In this document: one piece after another, positions 30,784 to 41,769 of the stretch | Numbering within the stretch: the stretch's first letter is position 1 | How the letters are laid out: every line of letters starts with the position of its first letter | Assembly: GCA_020351875.1 (NCBI GenBank) | Contig: CP070671.1 | Location: forward strand, 392,335-456,334 | From: Chromatiales bacterium | GTDB taxonomy: Bacteria > Pseudomonadota > Gammaproteobacteria > Steroidobacterales > GCA-2729495 | Direction: 5' to 3' | DNA length: 64,000 bases | Translations under genes and position numbers: made by a program | The notes under the pieces: model-generated | Databases searched by the model: none | What the model was told of the DNA's origin: nothing | The model's input: the letters and a program-made list of their open reading frames with translations, nothing else

Positions 30784-31646
30784 CGCATTTACGCTGGCTC
30801 GTTGCGGCCGCCTGCCTCGTTCTCGCACCGGCGGCGCTGAGCCTGCCGCTGTGGGAACTGGAAGGTGCCCGCGGGCAGGTCCGGCTGCTGGGTTCCATTC
30901 ATTTCCTGCGCGCATCGGACTACCCGCTGCCGCCGGCCATGCAGCGCGCCTACGACGAAGCCGATGTGCTGGTCATGGAACTGGACATGGACGACCTGGA
31001 TCAGCTGCAAGCCCAGGCGACGATCATGCAAATGGCCATGGACCCGAAGGGCCGCAACCTCGAAACGCTGATTGGTCCCCGGGACTATGCCAAAGCCCGC
31101 AGGGACGCCGAGGCCATCAACCTGCAGTTGGACATGTTCCAGCCATTCGAGCCGTGGTTCGCATCACTGCAGATTACCCAGCTGCGACTGATGCAGCTGG
31201 GCTTCGATCCGAACCTGGGGCTGGAACAGCAGTGGTCGGTGCGCGCCCGCGCGGACGGCAAGGAAGTCCGGGGCCTGGAAACGCTGCAGGATCAACTCGG
31301 TGCGCTGGACTCTATGCCGGAACAGGTGCAGAAGAAATTTTTCCTGATGACCATCGAGGAAGCTGTGCGCGCCGAAAGCATGATCGATCGCACGCTGAGC
31401 GCCTGGCGCAATGGCGATCTCGACGAACTGGGGCGGGAAACCACCCAGGCGTTGCGCGAACAGCCACAGGTCTACCAGAAGCTGCTCGTGGACCGGAACC
31501 GGGCGTGGACCCGCCAGATCAAGGAACTCGCCCGTGACGACGGCAACTACCTGGTGATTGTCGGCTCAGCCCACCTGCTGGGCGAAGACAGCGTCCTGCA
31601 GATGCTGGAGCGGGATGGCTACAAGTCGACGCGCATCACCCGTTAG
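30780..31646 (+). CDS. TraB/GumN family protein, exported
   Basis: This 288-aa protein has a signal peptide (LRWLVAAACLVLAPAALS) and the TraB/GumN pattern: VRLLGSIHFLR near the N-terminus, PLPPAMQRAYDEADVLVMELDMD, GLETLQDQLGALDSMPEQVQ, and the C-terminal GNYLVIVGSAHLLGEDSVLQMLERDGY. The conserved GSIH and GSAHL motifs are thought to form a metal-dependent (Tiki-like) protease site; this is known from distant relatives and is inferred here. It overlaps cpdA by four bases. Confidence 0.85.
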   Translation: MTHLRWLVAAACLVLAPAALSLPLWELEGARGQVRLLGSIHFLRASDYPLPPAMQRAYDEADVLVMELDMDDLDQLQAQATIMQMAMDPKGRNLETLIGPRDYAKARRDAEAINLQLDMFQPFEPWFASLQITQLRLMQLGFDPNLGLEQQWSVRARADGKEVRGLETLQDQLGALDSMPEQVQKKFFLMTIEEAVRAESMIDRTLSAWRNGDLDELGRETTQALREQPQVYQKLLVDRNRAWTRQIKELARDDGNYLVIVGSAHLLGEDSVLQMLERDGYKSTRITR

Positions 31647-31651
31647 CCGCG

Positions 31652-31834
31652 TCAGTCGGTCACCAGCTCGAAATCTTCCCGGCCGGCGCCGCAATCCGGA
31701 CAGCGCCAGGACAACGGAATGTCGTCCCATCGCGTGCCCGGCGAAATACCGGCCTCGGGCAGGCCTTTCTGCTCGTCGTACTCGTAACCGCAGATCAGGC
31801 AACGGTATACCTTGTACTCGGGCACTTCGGTCAT
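31652..31834 (-). CDS. Rubredoxin
   Basis: This is a small iron protein (60 aa) carrying one Fe(SCys)4 centre, a one-electron carrier in the cytoplasm. Two knuckles are intact: [15 protein letters not shown] and [14 protein letters not shown], with the usual [15 protein letters not shown] between them. The same frame is open far upstream (to 32005), but only the part from ATG 31834 belongs to the family. Its redox partner is not evident from the neighbours (a LON-domain protein and mpl on the same strand). Confidence 0.94.
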   Translation of the reverse strand: MTEVPEYKVYRCLICGYEYDEQKGLPEAGISPGTRWDDIPLSWRCPDCGAGREDFELVTD

Positions 31835-31856
31835 GGGCTGCCGGCCGCTCCGCCGG

Positions 31857-32471
31857 CTACTGCTGGCTTTCCTGGCGAATCGCGCGGAGCAGCGGCCGGA
31901 CATACTCGAGCCGCTGAATCGGATCATCGATTTCCAGGCAAGTCTGCTTCTGCTCGATTTCCATCGGCAGAATCTCGGCAAAACGGGCCGCCACCCAGGC
32001 CGCATCTTCGTAGTGCTTGGGTAACGGATCGTAAAGTTTGCCCAGGTCCTCGATCACGGCCTTCAGCAGGGTCGCCATCGGCTCGTATTCCGCGGGTAAC
32101 GCCACCTCGGGTTCCGGGGCCAGCGCTTCCACCGTGCCGAGGTACAGGCCGTCCGCCTGCTTGTCGACAGCCTGCAGTACGAAGCGCTGCGTGCCAACCG
32201 CGGTAACGCCCAGGATGCCGTCGCTGCCCTGGTACCAGTCGGTGATGCGCGCCCGCGTCCCGATTTCCGCAATCCGCGCGTCGCCCACTTCGGAGCCGTC
32301 CCGGATCATGACCACGCCGAACTCCGCATCATCTTTCATGCAGCGGCTGATCATGTCGAGATAGCGCGGCTCGAAAACCCGCAGCGGCAGCGGCCCGCCC
32401 GGAAACAGCACCGTCCGCAGCGGGAACAGCGGGATGCTGTCGGTCAGAATCTGGCTAGCCTGGTCTGCCAC
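31857..32471 (-). CDS. LON substrate-binding-domain protein (Lon N-terminal type)
   Basis: This 204-aa protein matches only the N-terminal substrate-recognition domain of Lon protease, without the AAA+ or protease domains. It has [78 protein letters not shown], and a helical C-terminal half. Such stand-alone proteins are common in gammaproteobacteria and of unknown function. GTG 32471 is the best start; the frame extends upstream without family similarity. It lies between rubredoxin and mpl on the same strand. Confidence 0.85.
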   Translation of the reverse strand: MADQASQILTDSIPLFPLRTVLFPGGPLPLRVFEPRYLDMISRCMKDDAEFGVVMIRDGSEVGDARIAEIGTRARITDWYQGSDGILGVTAVGTQRFVLQAVDKQADGLYLGTVEALAPEPEVALPAEYEPMATLLKAVIEDLGKLYDPLPKHYEDAAWVAARFAEILPMEIEQKQTCLEIDDPIQRLEYVRPLLRAIRQESQQ

Positions 32472-32487
32472 GCCGGAAACTATACAC

Positions 32488-33846
32488 TCACCGGGCGGCC
32501 GACAGCGATTGCGCCAGGCGTTCGTGAATACCACCGAAGCCGCCGTTGCTCATGACCACCACGCAATCGCCCGGCAGCGCGTCGGCGGCGATCTCAGCAA
32601 CGATCTGGGCCACTTCATCCCGCACGACCACGGCGCCACTGCCAGCCAGCGCGCCATCGAGATCCCAGTCGAGGTTCTCCGGTCGCAGCACCCAGGCCCG
32701 GTCTGCCCCGGCCAGCGCGGGGCCCAGGGCATTGCGATGCACGCCCATGCGCATGGTATGTGAGCGCGGCTCCAGCGCCACCAGCACCCGCCCATCCGGC
32801 GATCGGGCACGGATGCCCGCGAGCGTGCGCGTGATGGCAGTCGGGTGATGGGCAAAATCGTCATAGAGCTCGACCCCACTGAAGGTCCCGCGCAGCTCCA
32901 GCCGCCGTTTCACGCCGGAGAACCGGCGGATGGCATCCAGCGCCTGTGCGGGTGCGATGCCCACCTCCCCCGCCGCGATCAGCGCCGCAGTGGCGTTTTC
33001 CGCGTTGTGCGCACCGGTCAGCGGCCAGTCGACCGCGCCCGCCGCGGCTGCGCCGTGCTGCACGACCAGCTGGGCGCCCTGCGCGATACCGGTCCAGTCT
33101 GCGCCCGCAGCCGGGTCGCTGGAGAAACTCGTCTGCGGGGTCCACACGTCATGGGCCAGCAGCGGATCCAGGTTCACTTCGCCGGCGCGCACCACCAGCC
33201 GGCCGCCGCCGGGCAAAGCCCGGATCAGCTGGTGGAACTGGCGTTGAATCGCCGCGAGATCGGGATAAATGTCGGCGTGGTCGAACTCGAGGTTGTTGAT
33301 CACCAGGGTGCGTGGCCGGTAGAGCAGGAACTTGGCGCGCTTGTCGAAAAACGCGGTGTCGTATTCGTCGGCCTCGATCACGAAGGGCTCGCCTTCGCCC
33401 AGACGCGCGGAAACGCCGAAGTCGTTCGGCACGCCGCCGATCAGGAAACCGGGAGACTGTCCGTTCGCCTCGAGGATCCACGCCAGCAGACTCGCGGTGG
33501 TGGTCTTGCCGTGGGTGCCGGCAACGGCCAGCACGTGGCGGTCGCGCAGCACTTCACGTGCCAGCCAGTCGGGCCCCGACGTATACGGGATGCGGCTGTT
33601 CAGCAGCGCCTCGACCACCGGCAGGCCCCGGGTCATCACGTTGCCAACCAGCACGACGTCAGGCGCGGGCTCCAGCTGCTCGGCGTCGTAGCCCTCCATC
33701 ACGTCGATGCCCAACGCAGCCAGCTGGTCACTCATCGGCGGATAGACGCCACGGTCGGAACCGCTCACTCGGTGGCCTGCCGATCGCGCCAACGCTGCGA
33801 CACCGCCCATAAAGGTGCCGCAAATTCCAAGTATATGTACGTGCAT
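32488..33846 (-). CDS. mpl: UDP-N-acetylmuramate:L-Ala-gamma-D-Glu-meso-DAP ligase
   Basis: Mpl recycles peptidoglycan by joining the tripeptide L-Ala-D-Glu-mDAP to UDP-MurNAc. The 452-aa product begins MHVHILGICGTFMGGVAALARSAGHRVSGSD, has the ATP-binding VAGTHGKTTTASLLAWILE, the Mpl-specific IEADEYDTAFFDKRAKFLLYRP, NNLEFDHADIYPDL, and LYDDFAHHPTAI, then GRVLVALEPRSHTMRMG. ATG 33846 is used; the frame stays open upstream but lies within the rnd promoter region. It is divergent from rnd with 73 bp between starts. Confidence 0.96.
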   Translation of the reverse strand: MHVHILGICGTFMGGVAALARSAGHRVSGSDRGVYPPMSDQLAALGIDVMEGYDAEQLEPAPDVVLVGNVMTRGLPVVEALLNSRIPYTSGPDWLAREVLRDRHVLAVAGTHGKTTTASLLAWILEANGQSPGFLIGGVPNDFGVSARLGEGEPFVIEADEYDTAFFDKRAKFLLYRPRTLVINNLEFDHADIYPDLAAIQRQFHQLIRALPGGGRLVVRAGEVNLDPLLAHDVWTPQTSFSSDPAAGADWTGIAQGAQLVVQHGAAAAGAVDWPLTGAHNAENATAALIAAGEVGIAPAQALDAIRRFSGVKRRLELRGTFSGVELYDDFAHHPTAITRTLAGIRARSPDGRVLVALEPRSHTMRMGVHRNALGPALAGADRAWVLRPENLDWDLDGALAGSGAVVVRDEVAQIVAEIAADALPGDCVVVMSNGGFGGIHERLAQSLSAAR

Positions 33847-33919
33847 CGTGACTCTGTCAGCTCGGCATCGGCGGCCGAATCGTGCGCCGGCCGCTGATGA
33901 TCCTCTACACTCGACGCTT

Positions 33920-35029
33920 ATGCCAGTGCCCGACCAGGAACCCCTGCCGCTGACCACGGATGCGGAAATCGCCGCACTCGTTCCGGCACTGTCGGGACAG
34001 GAAGTGATTGCCGTCGACACGGAGTTCAATCGCACCAACACGTACCGGCCGCAACTCTGCCTGGTGCAATTTGCCGCCGGGTCGCGCAGCGCGCTGGTCG
34101 ACATGCTGAGCGAGGCCGACTACGCGGGCGTGCGGCAGCTGCTGGCCGAAGATTCCGGCCTGAAACTCTTTCACGCAGCAAAACAGGACCTCGAAGCCCT
34201 GCAGCTGACCTTCGGCTGGCTGCCAAACCGTCTGTTCGACACGCAGATTGCAGCGGGGCTGGTGGGTCACCCGGCACAGGCGGGCTATGCAACATTGGTG
34301 GAAAAGCTGCTCGGCTTGCAGCTGGACAAGGCGGCTACCCGTACCGACTGGTCGCGCCGGCCACTCACAGAGTCACAACTGCGCTATGCCCGCGAAGATG
34401 TGGTCTACCTGCTGCAGGTCTACGACCAGCTCCGCGAGCAACTGCTGGCGGCGGGTCGATATGACTGGGCGCTCGAAGACAGTGCTGCGCTGCTGAATCC
34501 GGCGCTATACGTCATGGAACCATCTGCGGCCTGGCGCCGGCTGGGCGGCCTGGCGCGCCTGACGATACCGGCGCTGGCGCGGGCCAGGGCCCTCGCCACG
34601 TGGCGGGAACGCCGGGCGCAGTCCATCGACCGGCCCAGGCAGTGGGTACTCGCGGACAAGGCGCTGCTGAACATCGCCAGGGCGGACCCGCCTGATGCAG
34701 CCACACTGGCCCGGGTACCCGACGTACCCCCGGCCGTGGCGCGGCGGCAGGGCCAGCAACTGCTCGATGCCCTCGCGCAGGGTAACGACGCATTGAAAGA
34801 GGATTCCCTTGACCTGCAACCCGAACCACGACCCGAGCCGCCGGACCCCGTGGCATTCAAAGCGCTGGCCAGGCTGGTCGGTGATTGTGCTGACGGCCTG
34901 GGCCTGGCCCCGGAGATTCTCGCCACGCGCAAGGAGCTGGCCGGACTGCTGCGCGGCGAGCATGAACAACGGGTGACCAGCGGCTGGCGCCGTGAAATCA
35001 TCGGCGCCGAACTCCTGGCGGCGGTCTAG
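33920..35029 (+). CDS. rnd: Ribonuclease D
   Basis: RNase D is a 3'-5' exoribonuclease that trims stable RNA precursors. The 369-aa product has the DEDDy exonuclease motifs: IAVDTEFNRTNTYRPQLCLVQFA (Asp and Glu), KLFHAAKQDLEAL (Asp), and LRYAREDVVYLLQVY (Tyr/Asp). One or two HRDC-type helical domains follow (LATWRERRAQSIDRPRQWVLADKALLNIAR). ATG 33920 is chosen because the protein then begins just before the exonuclease domain. Its 3' end overlaps that of adk by four bases on the opposite strand. Confidence 0.94.
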   Translation: MPVPDQEPLPLTTDAEIAALVPALSGQEVIAVDTEFNRTNTYRPQLCLVQFAAGSRSALVDMLSEADYAGVRQLLAEDSGLKLFHAAKQDLEALQLTFGWLPNRLFDTQIAAGLVGHPAQAGYATLVEKLLGLQLDKAATRTDWSRRPLTESQLRYAREDVVYLLQVYDQLREQLLAAGRYDWALEDSAALLNPALYVMEPSAAWRRLGGLARLTIPALARARALATWRERRAQSIDRPRQWVLADKALLNIARADPPDAATLARVPDVPPAVARRQGQQLLDALAQGNDALKEDSLDLQPEPRPEPPDPVAFKALARLVGDCADGLGLAPEILATRKELAGLLRGEHEQRVTSGWRREIIGAELLAAV

Positions 35030-35670
35030 ACCCCCAGGGCCGTTTTCAGCCGCGCGTAGACTTCGTCCATCGAGCCGTCACCGGCCACATTGCGCAGCAA
35101 TCCCGCGTCGCGATAGAAGCTGACCAGCGGTTCGGTCTGCTCGCGGTACACCTGCAGCCGGTTGCCGATGGTCTGCTCGTTGTCGTCAGCGCGCTGGATC
35201 AGTTCACCACCGGCCTCCACGCACGCATCCAGCTCACTTTGCGGCGAGAAGTAGATGTTCAGGAGCTTGCCGGTCTTCGAGCAGGTGCGCCGGCCCGTCA
35301 GGCGTTTCATCAGGATGTCGAAGTCCACGTCCAGCAGGCACACCGCATCCAGTGGCTGGGAGATGTCGGCGAGCACGTCGTCCAGCGCCCGGGCCTGTGC
35401 GAGGTTGCGCGGGAAACCGTCGAGTATGAAACCGGCGGTGGTGTCCGGCTCCTGCAGCCGGTCGTGGATCATGCCGAGCACGATCTCGTCGGAGACCAGT
35501 TCACCGGCGTCCATCGCGGCCTTGGCACGCTGGCCCAGTTCACTGCCCGACGCTACGGCTGCCCGCAGCAGGTCGCCCGTGGATATCTGCACGACACCGA
35601 AGTCGGCAACCAGTCGCTGGGCCTGGGTACCCTTGCCGGAACCCGGTGCCCCGAGGAATACGATTCGCAT
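35026..35670 (-). CDS. adk: Adenylate kinase
   Basis: Adenylate kinase interconverts AMP + ATP and 2 ADP. The product (214 aa) is a long-form enzyme: IVFLGAPGSGKGTQAQRL (P-loop), DLLRAAVASGSELG, ILDGFPRNLAQARALDD, the LID domain RLTGRRTCSKTGKLLNIYF...LDACVEAGGEL, and EQTEPLVSFY. The LID keeps the first and third cysteines of the four-Cys zinc site seen in many adenylate kinases but has Thr and Ala at the second and fourth, so zinc binding is doubtful. It faces the PPi-type phosphofructokinase gene across a 123-bp divergent gap. Confidence 0.97.
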   Translation of the reverse strand: MRIVFLGAPGSGKGTQAQRLVADFGVVQISTGDLLRAAVASGSELGQRAKAAMDAGELVSDEIVLGMIHDRLQEPDTTAGFILDGFPRNLAQARALDDVLADISQPLDAVCLLDVDFDILMKRLTGRRTCSKTGKLLNIYFSPQSELDACVEAGGELIQRADDNEQTIGNRLQVYREQTEPLVSFYRDAGLLRNVAGDGSMDEVYARLKTALGV

Positions 35671-35793
35671 GACTTGCCCTTCATGGCCTGGCGCGGTCGG
35701 CGAAAGCTACCGCCGCGGCCGGGGCAGGTCAATCACATCAGCGCGTGACCCGGCTGTGCTATGTTCCGGGCCCTCGAAAAAGAGGTGAGCCCA

Positions 35794-37056
35794 ATGCCTA
35801 AGCCCAACGCTTTTTACGCCCAGTCCGGCGGCGTGACCGCCGTCATCAACGCCTCTGCCTGCGGTGTGATCGAAACGGCCCGCCGGCACCGGGACCGGAT
35901 CGGCAAGGTGTACGCCGGCAACAACGGCATCATCGGCGCGCTGACCGAAGACATGTTCGATACCAGCAAGGAAACCGCACGGGCCATCGCGGCTTTGCGC
36001 CACACGCCCGGCGGGGCCTTCGGCTCGGCCCGCTACAAACTGAAGAGCCTCGAAGCGAATCGCGCAGAATACGAGCGGCTGATCGAGGTCTTTCGGGCCC
36101 ACAACATCGGTTACTTCTTCTACAACGGCGGCGGCGACTCCGCCGACACGTGCTACAAGGTCTCGCAACTGTCGAAAAAGCTGGGCTTCCCGGTACAGGC
36201 GGTGCACGTGCCGAAGACCGTGGACAACGACTTGCCCATCACGGACAACTGCCCGGGTTTCGGTTCCGTCGCCAAGTACGTCGCGGTGTCCACCCGCGAA
36301 GCGGCCCTGGACGTCGCGTCGATGGCGCGCACGTCCACGAAGGTATTCATCCTGGAGGTCATGGGGCGTCACGCCGGCTGGATTGCCGCCGCGGCCGGGC
36401 TCGCGGGCAATGGGCCAGCTGAAGCACCGCACGTGATCCTGTTCCCCGAAGTGCCTTTCAAGAAAGCCACTTTCCTGCGCCGCGTGAAGCAATGCGTGCG
36501 CGACTACGAATACTGCGTGGTGGTGGTCAGCGAAGGCGCCCAGTACAAGGACGGCCGCTTCATCGCGGACGCGGGCACGGTTGACGCCTTTGGCCACAAG
36601 CAGCTGGGCGGCGCAGCGGAGGTCATCGCGCAGATGGTGCGTGACGAGCTCGGCCTGAAGTACCACTATGCGATTGCGGACTACCTGCAACGCTCGGCGC
36701 GCCACATCGCGTCGGCCACCGATGTGGAGCAGGCCTACGCGGTCGGCCGCGCCGCGGTGGAAATGGCACTGGCGGGGAAAAACTCCGTGATGCCGGCCAT
36801 CACCCGCACGTCCGACAAACCCTACCGCTGGAAGATTACCGCCGCACCGCTGAGCCGCGTCGCCAACCGCGAAAAAATGATGCCGAAGCGCTACATCACC
36901 AGGGACGGTTTCGGCATCACGGCCGCCTGCCGCAAGTACCTGGAACCGCTGATTCGGGGCGAAGACTATCCGCCTTACCGCAACGGTCTGCCGGACTATG
37001 TCGAACTGAAACGCGTGCCAGTGCCGAAGAAATCAGGTACCCGCTTTGTGCTATGA
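35794..37056 (+). CDS. 6-phosphofructokinase, pyrophosphate-dependent type
   Basis: This enzyme phosphorylates fructose 6-phosphate, most likely using pyrophosphate rather than ATP, reversibly. The 420-aa product has AQSGGVTAVINASACGV, the donor-site segment YNGGGDSADT (residues 110-118), VPKTVDNDLPITDNCPGFGS (140-158), and VMGRHAGWIA. Asp at the position that is Gly in ATP enzymes (GGDGS), together with Lys in PKT(V/I)DND, is the recognised signature of PPi-using PFKs. The first acidic residue of the GGDDS motif is Gly here, a variant. ATG 35794 follows GAGGTG. The neighbour downstream is a membrane pyrophosphatase, which fits PPi metabolism. Confidence 0.88.
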   Translation: MPKPNAFYAQSGGVTAVINASACGVIETARRHRDRIGKVYAGNNGIIGALTEDMFDTSKETARAIAALRHTPGGAFGSARYKLKSLEANRAEYERLIEVFRAHNIGYFFYNGGGDSADTCYKVSQLSKKLGFPVQAVHVPKTVDNDLPITDNCPGFGSVAKYVAVSTREAALDVASMARTSTKVFILEVMGRHAGWIAAAAGLAGNGPAEAPHVILFPEVPFKKATFLRRVKQCVRDYEYCVVVVSEGAQYKDGRFIADAGTVDAFGHKQLGGAAEVIAQMVRDELGLKYHYAIADYLQRSARHIASATDVEQAYAVGRAAVEMALAGKNSVMPAITRTSDKPYRWKITAAPLSRVANREKMMPKRYITRDGFGITAACRKYLEPLIRGEDYPPYRNGLPDYVELKRVPVPKKSGTRFVL

Positions 37057-37069
37057 TCGCCGGCTGTTC

Positions 37070-37092
37070 GCGGTGGGGCTCCGCCCCACCGC
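37070..37092 (+). other. Perfect 10-bp hairpin between PFK and hppA
   Basis: GCGGTGGGGC and GCCCCACCGC form a perfect 10-bp stem with a three-base loop, 13 bases after the PFK stop codon. No T-run follows, so it is not a classic terminator. It could mark a transcript 3' end, stabilise upstream mRNA, or partly attenuate readthrough into hppA. GGGAGGGAGT before the hppA ATG is a strong ribosome-binding site. Confidence 0.6.
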
Positions 37093-37171
37093 AGCTTTCC
37101 TAAGCAAAATCAATTTCTTATAGCCGGGCCACGGCGCCCGGTCACGCCTGCCCGTCGGGAGGGAGTCAAGC

Positions 37172-39220
<2,049 letters not shown>

Positions 39221-39249
39221 GAGCTGCGCTGTCGAGCCTGCTGGCCTGA

Positions 39250-39275
39250 AACCCCGGCCCCGGCCGGGGTTTTTT
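39250..39275 (+). terminator. Rho-independent terminator after hppA
   Basis: AACCCCGGCC and GGCCGGGGTT form a 10-bp stem with a two-base loop followed by TTTTT. It lies 30 bases after the hppA stop and touches the stop of the convergent GGDEF-EAL gene. It should end hppA transcription and may work weakly in reverse. Confidence 0.9.
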
Positions 39276-41601
39276 ATTGCAGGGCCGACGCCCGGCCCTC
39301 GCCGAGCGGTGCCGGGCGTTCGACGAAGTAACCCTGAATGAAATCGACCTGCAGTTCCCGCAGCACGTCGAAATCTGCCTGTTCCTCCACCTGCTCGGCG
39401 ACCACGCGAAAGCCCATCGTGCGCGCCAGGCGGGTGATGGCCGACACGACCTGGTGATTCACACTGTCGGTTTCGAGGTCACGCGTGTAAGCGCCGTCGA
39501 TCTTCAGGTAGTCGATGGACAGCTCGCGCAGGCTGGCCAGCGAACCGATGCCGCTGCCGAAATCGTCGATCCCGAACCGGCAGCCGATGCCGTGCAGCAC
39601 GCCGACGAAACGCCGGGCGTGGCTCAGGTCCGACATCACGGCCCGTTCGGCGATCTCGAACGACACGCGCGACGGTGGCACCTGGCTGTGATCGAGACAC
39701 TCAACCACGAACTCCAGGAATTCTTCGTCCCCCAGGGTCTGACCCGACAGGTTGATACTGCAGCTGCGGTCGTCGGGCAGGCGGATCATGCCCTGCCCCA
39801 CCGCGGCCAGCGTCGCGCGCACGACCCAGCGATCGATCTGCCCCATCAGGTGGTAGCGCTCAGCGGCCTTCAGGAATTCCTGCGGCGGCACGAGTGCCCC
39901 ACGCTCGTCACTCATCCGCAACAGCACCTCAGCCGCCGGGCCGTCGGCAACGCGACCGGCCACAGAAATGACTGGCTGGGTAAATAGTTCGAAACCACCA
40001 TCTTTCAGCGCGGCCTGCAGCTGCTGCAGCCAGTGAATCTCGCCGCGCTGGCGAGCCTGGGCCTCGTCTTTCGCCGAGTACACGTGCACGCGCCCCCGGC
40101 CCTGCTGCTTCGCCACGTAACAGGCGGAATCGGCCGCGGCCAGCAGTTCCTTGATGCTGCCGCTCTCCTGCCCGACTTCCACCAGCCCGACGCTGACACC
40201 GACCGTGAAGATCTTGTCCTGCCAGACGAAGCGGTGTTCGCGCACGGCGGCGCACACGTCGTCGGCGATCTGGCGCGCCTTCTGCAGCGGGCAGCGGATC
40301 AGCAACAGGCCAAACTCATCCCCGCCCAGCCGCGCCACGCAGTCCGACTCACGCACCTGCTCCTTGATCAGCCCGGCAATCTCGCGCAGCAGGTTGTCGC
40401 CGGCCAGGTGTCCACAGGTGTCGTTGACGGCCTTGAAGCGGTCGAGGTCCAGGTAGCAGAGCACGTGTGATGCGCCGTCATTGCGCACGGTGCGCAAGGA
40501 ATCTTCCAGGCGCCGTTCGAACTCGCGGCGGTTCACCAACCCCGTCAGTGCATCGTGGGCGGCCTGGTAACTCATGCGCTGGGTCAACCCGCGAATTTCC
40601 GTGACGTCGTGCATGATCACGACCACGCCCGCTTCCTGGTCTTCGGGGCCCTTGATCGGTGATGCGGTCAGCTCTATCGACAGCTCGCGTTCGTTATCCG
40701 CCGGAATCATCAGCGCCCGCCGCCCCACATTGACACGCCGGCGGTCGCTCAGCGCCCGGTCCACCGGGTCGGCCAGCGCGCGGCGGTCCGATTCGTCAAC
40801 CAGGCTGACCAGGTCGGACATTCGCTTGCCGGCCGCAGCCGCGCGCTTCACACCGGTGAGTTGTTCCGCGGCCGCGTTCAGATAATCGATGCGGCCCTGC
40901 GTATCGGTCGTAATCACGCCTTCGCCGATGGACTCCAGCGTGAACTGCGCCTGCTGCTTGCTGCGGCCCAGTGTGGCTTCGATGCTCTTCCGGTAGCTGA
41001 TGTCGCGCGCGATGGTCAGGATGACGTCTTCGCCGCGATAGTTGATGGGTGCGCTGCTGAGCTCCACCCACAGCCCGCGCTCGTCGGCCGTCACCAACTG
41101 CACCTCGGGGCGATCTGGCACGGCCTCACCGGCCATCAGGCTTTCGATACGCTTGCGGGTCATGGCCCGGTAGGCTGGCCGCAGCAGGTCCACCACCGGC
41201 CGGCGGGCCAGCTGCTCCGGTGTGACACCCAGCAGGCTCGCGGCGGCCGAATTGGCAAACACGACCCGGTCGCGATGCACGAGCACCACCTCGGGCATCG
41301 TGTTGGCCAGGTCCTGGAACAGGCTCTCGCGCTGGTACAACGCCTGCTCCTTGTCGTGCAGTGCGTCGAAAAGGCTGTTGATGCTGCTGCCGAGCTCGGC
41401 GAACTCCGGCGGCACTGCCCGCTGGGAAATCCGCTTCCCGAAAGCCGCTTTCTCGGCGGTGTCCACCACTTCGGCCTGCAGCGCGCGCACCCGGTCGAGA
41501 TCGGCACGCCGTGCCCGCCAGAGCCACACGCACAGCCCCCCGAGGCCGAGCGCAACGGCGGCAAAGAGGTAGACGGGCCAGGCTTCGGTCATGGGAATCA
41601 C
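39274..41601 (-). CDS. Membrane PAS-GGDEF-EAL c-di-GMP signalling protein
   Basis: This 775-aa protein makes and/or degrades cyclic di-GMP. Order of parts: an N-terminal membrane helix (residues 9-28), a coiled linker, a PAS domain (about 95-200), a second PAS (about 215-335), GGDEF (about 345-505), and EAL (about 525-765). The cyclase site LGGDEF (426-430) is intact, with the product-inhibition site RESD five residues before it. The phosphodiesterase domain reads AEVLLR (EVL variant), INLSGQ, SFEIAE, DDFGSG, LKIDG and QGYFVERP, so the metal ligands seem present. The final VAEQVEEQ differs from the usual AEGVE. Both activities are possible. There is no periplasmic sensor; signals are probably read by the PAS domains. 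Confidence 0.93.
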   Translation of the reverse strand: MIPMTEAWPVYLFAAVALGLGGLCVWLWRARRADLDRVRALQAEVVDTAEKAAFGKRISQRAVPPEFAELGSSINSLFDALHDKEQALYQRESLFQDLANTMPEVVLVHRDRVVFANSAAASLLGVTPEQLARRPVVDLLRPAYRAMTRKRIESLMAGEAVPDRPEVQLVTADERGLWVELSSAPINYRGEDVILTIARDISYRKSIEATLGRSKQQAQFTLESIGEGVITTDTQGRIDYLNAAAEQLTGVKRAAAAGKRMSDLVSLVDESDRRALADPVDRALSDRRRVNVGRRALMIPADNERELSIELTASPIKGPEDQEAGVVVIMHDVTEIRGLTQRMSYQAAHDALTGLVNRREFERRLEDSLRTVRNDGASHVLCYLDLDRFKAVNDTCGHLAGDNLLREIAGLIKEQVRESDCVARLGGDEFGLLLIRCPLQKARQIADDVCAAVREHRFVWQDKIFTVGVSVGLVEVGQESGSIKELLAAADSACYVAKQQGRGRVHVYSAKDEAQARQRGEIHWLQQLQAALKDGGFELFTQPVISVAGRVADGPAAEVLLRMSDERGALVPPQEFLKAAERYHLMGQIDRWVVRATLAAVGQGMIRLPDDRSCSINLSGQTLGDEEFLEFVVECLDHSQVPPSRVSFEIAERAVMSDLSHARRFVGVLHGIGCRFGIDDFGSGIGSLASLRELSIDYLKIDGAYTRDLETDSVNHQVVSAITRLARTMGFRVVAEQVEEQADFDVLRELQVDFIQGYFVERPAPLGEGRASALQ

Positions 41602-41769
41602 TTCGGACGGTTATTGGGGTACCGCGAATGACGCCGCCGGCGCGCCAGGATCGCGGAACGACCGGCGGACTTTAGAATAGCCCACGGCCCCCGACGGCAG
41701 TCCGGGTATTCACCATAATGCGAAGCCGTTACGATGCGCGGGCGCCGATTTCGCCGACGGAGACGATGA

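Noticed and set aside
31835-32005. N-terminal extension of rubredoxin
   Set aside because: The open extension overlaps the start of the convergent reading space of the LON-domain gene and shows no family similarity. Rubredoxin is complete from ATG 31834.
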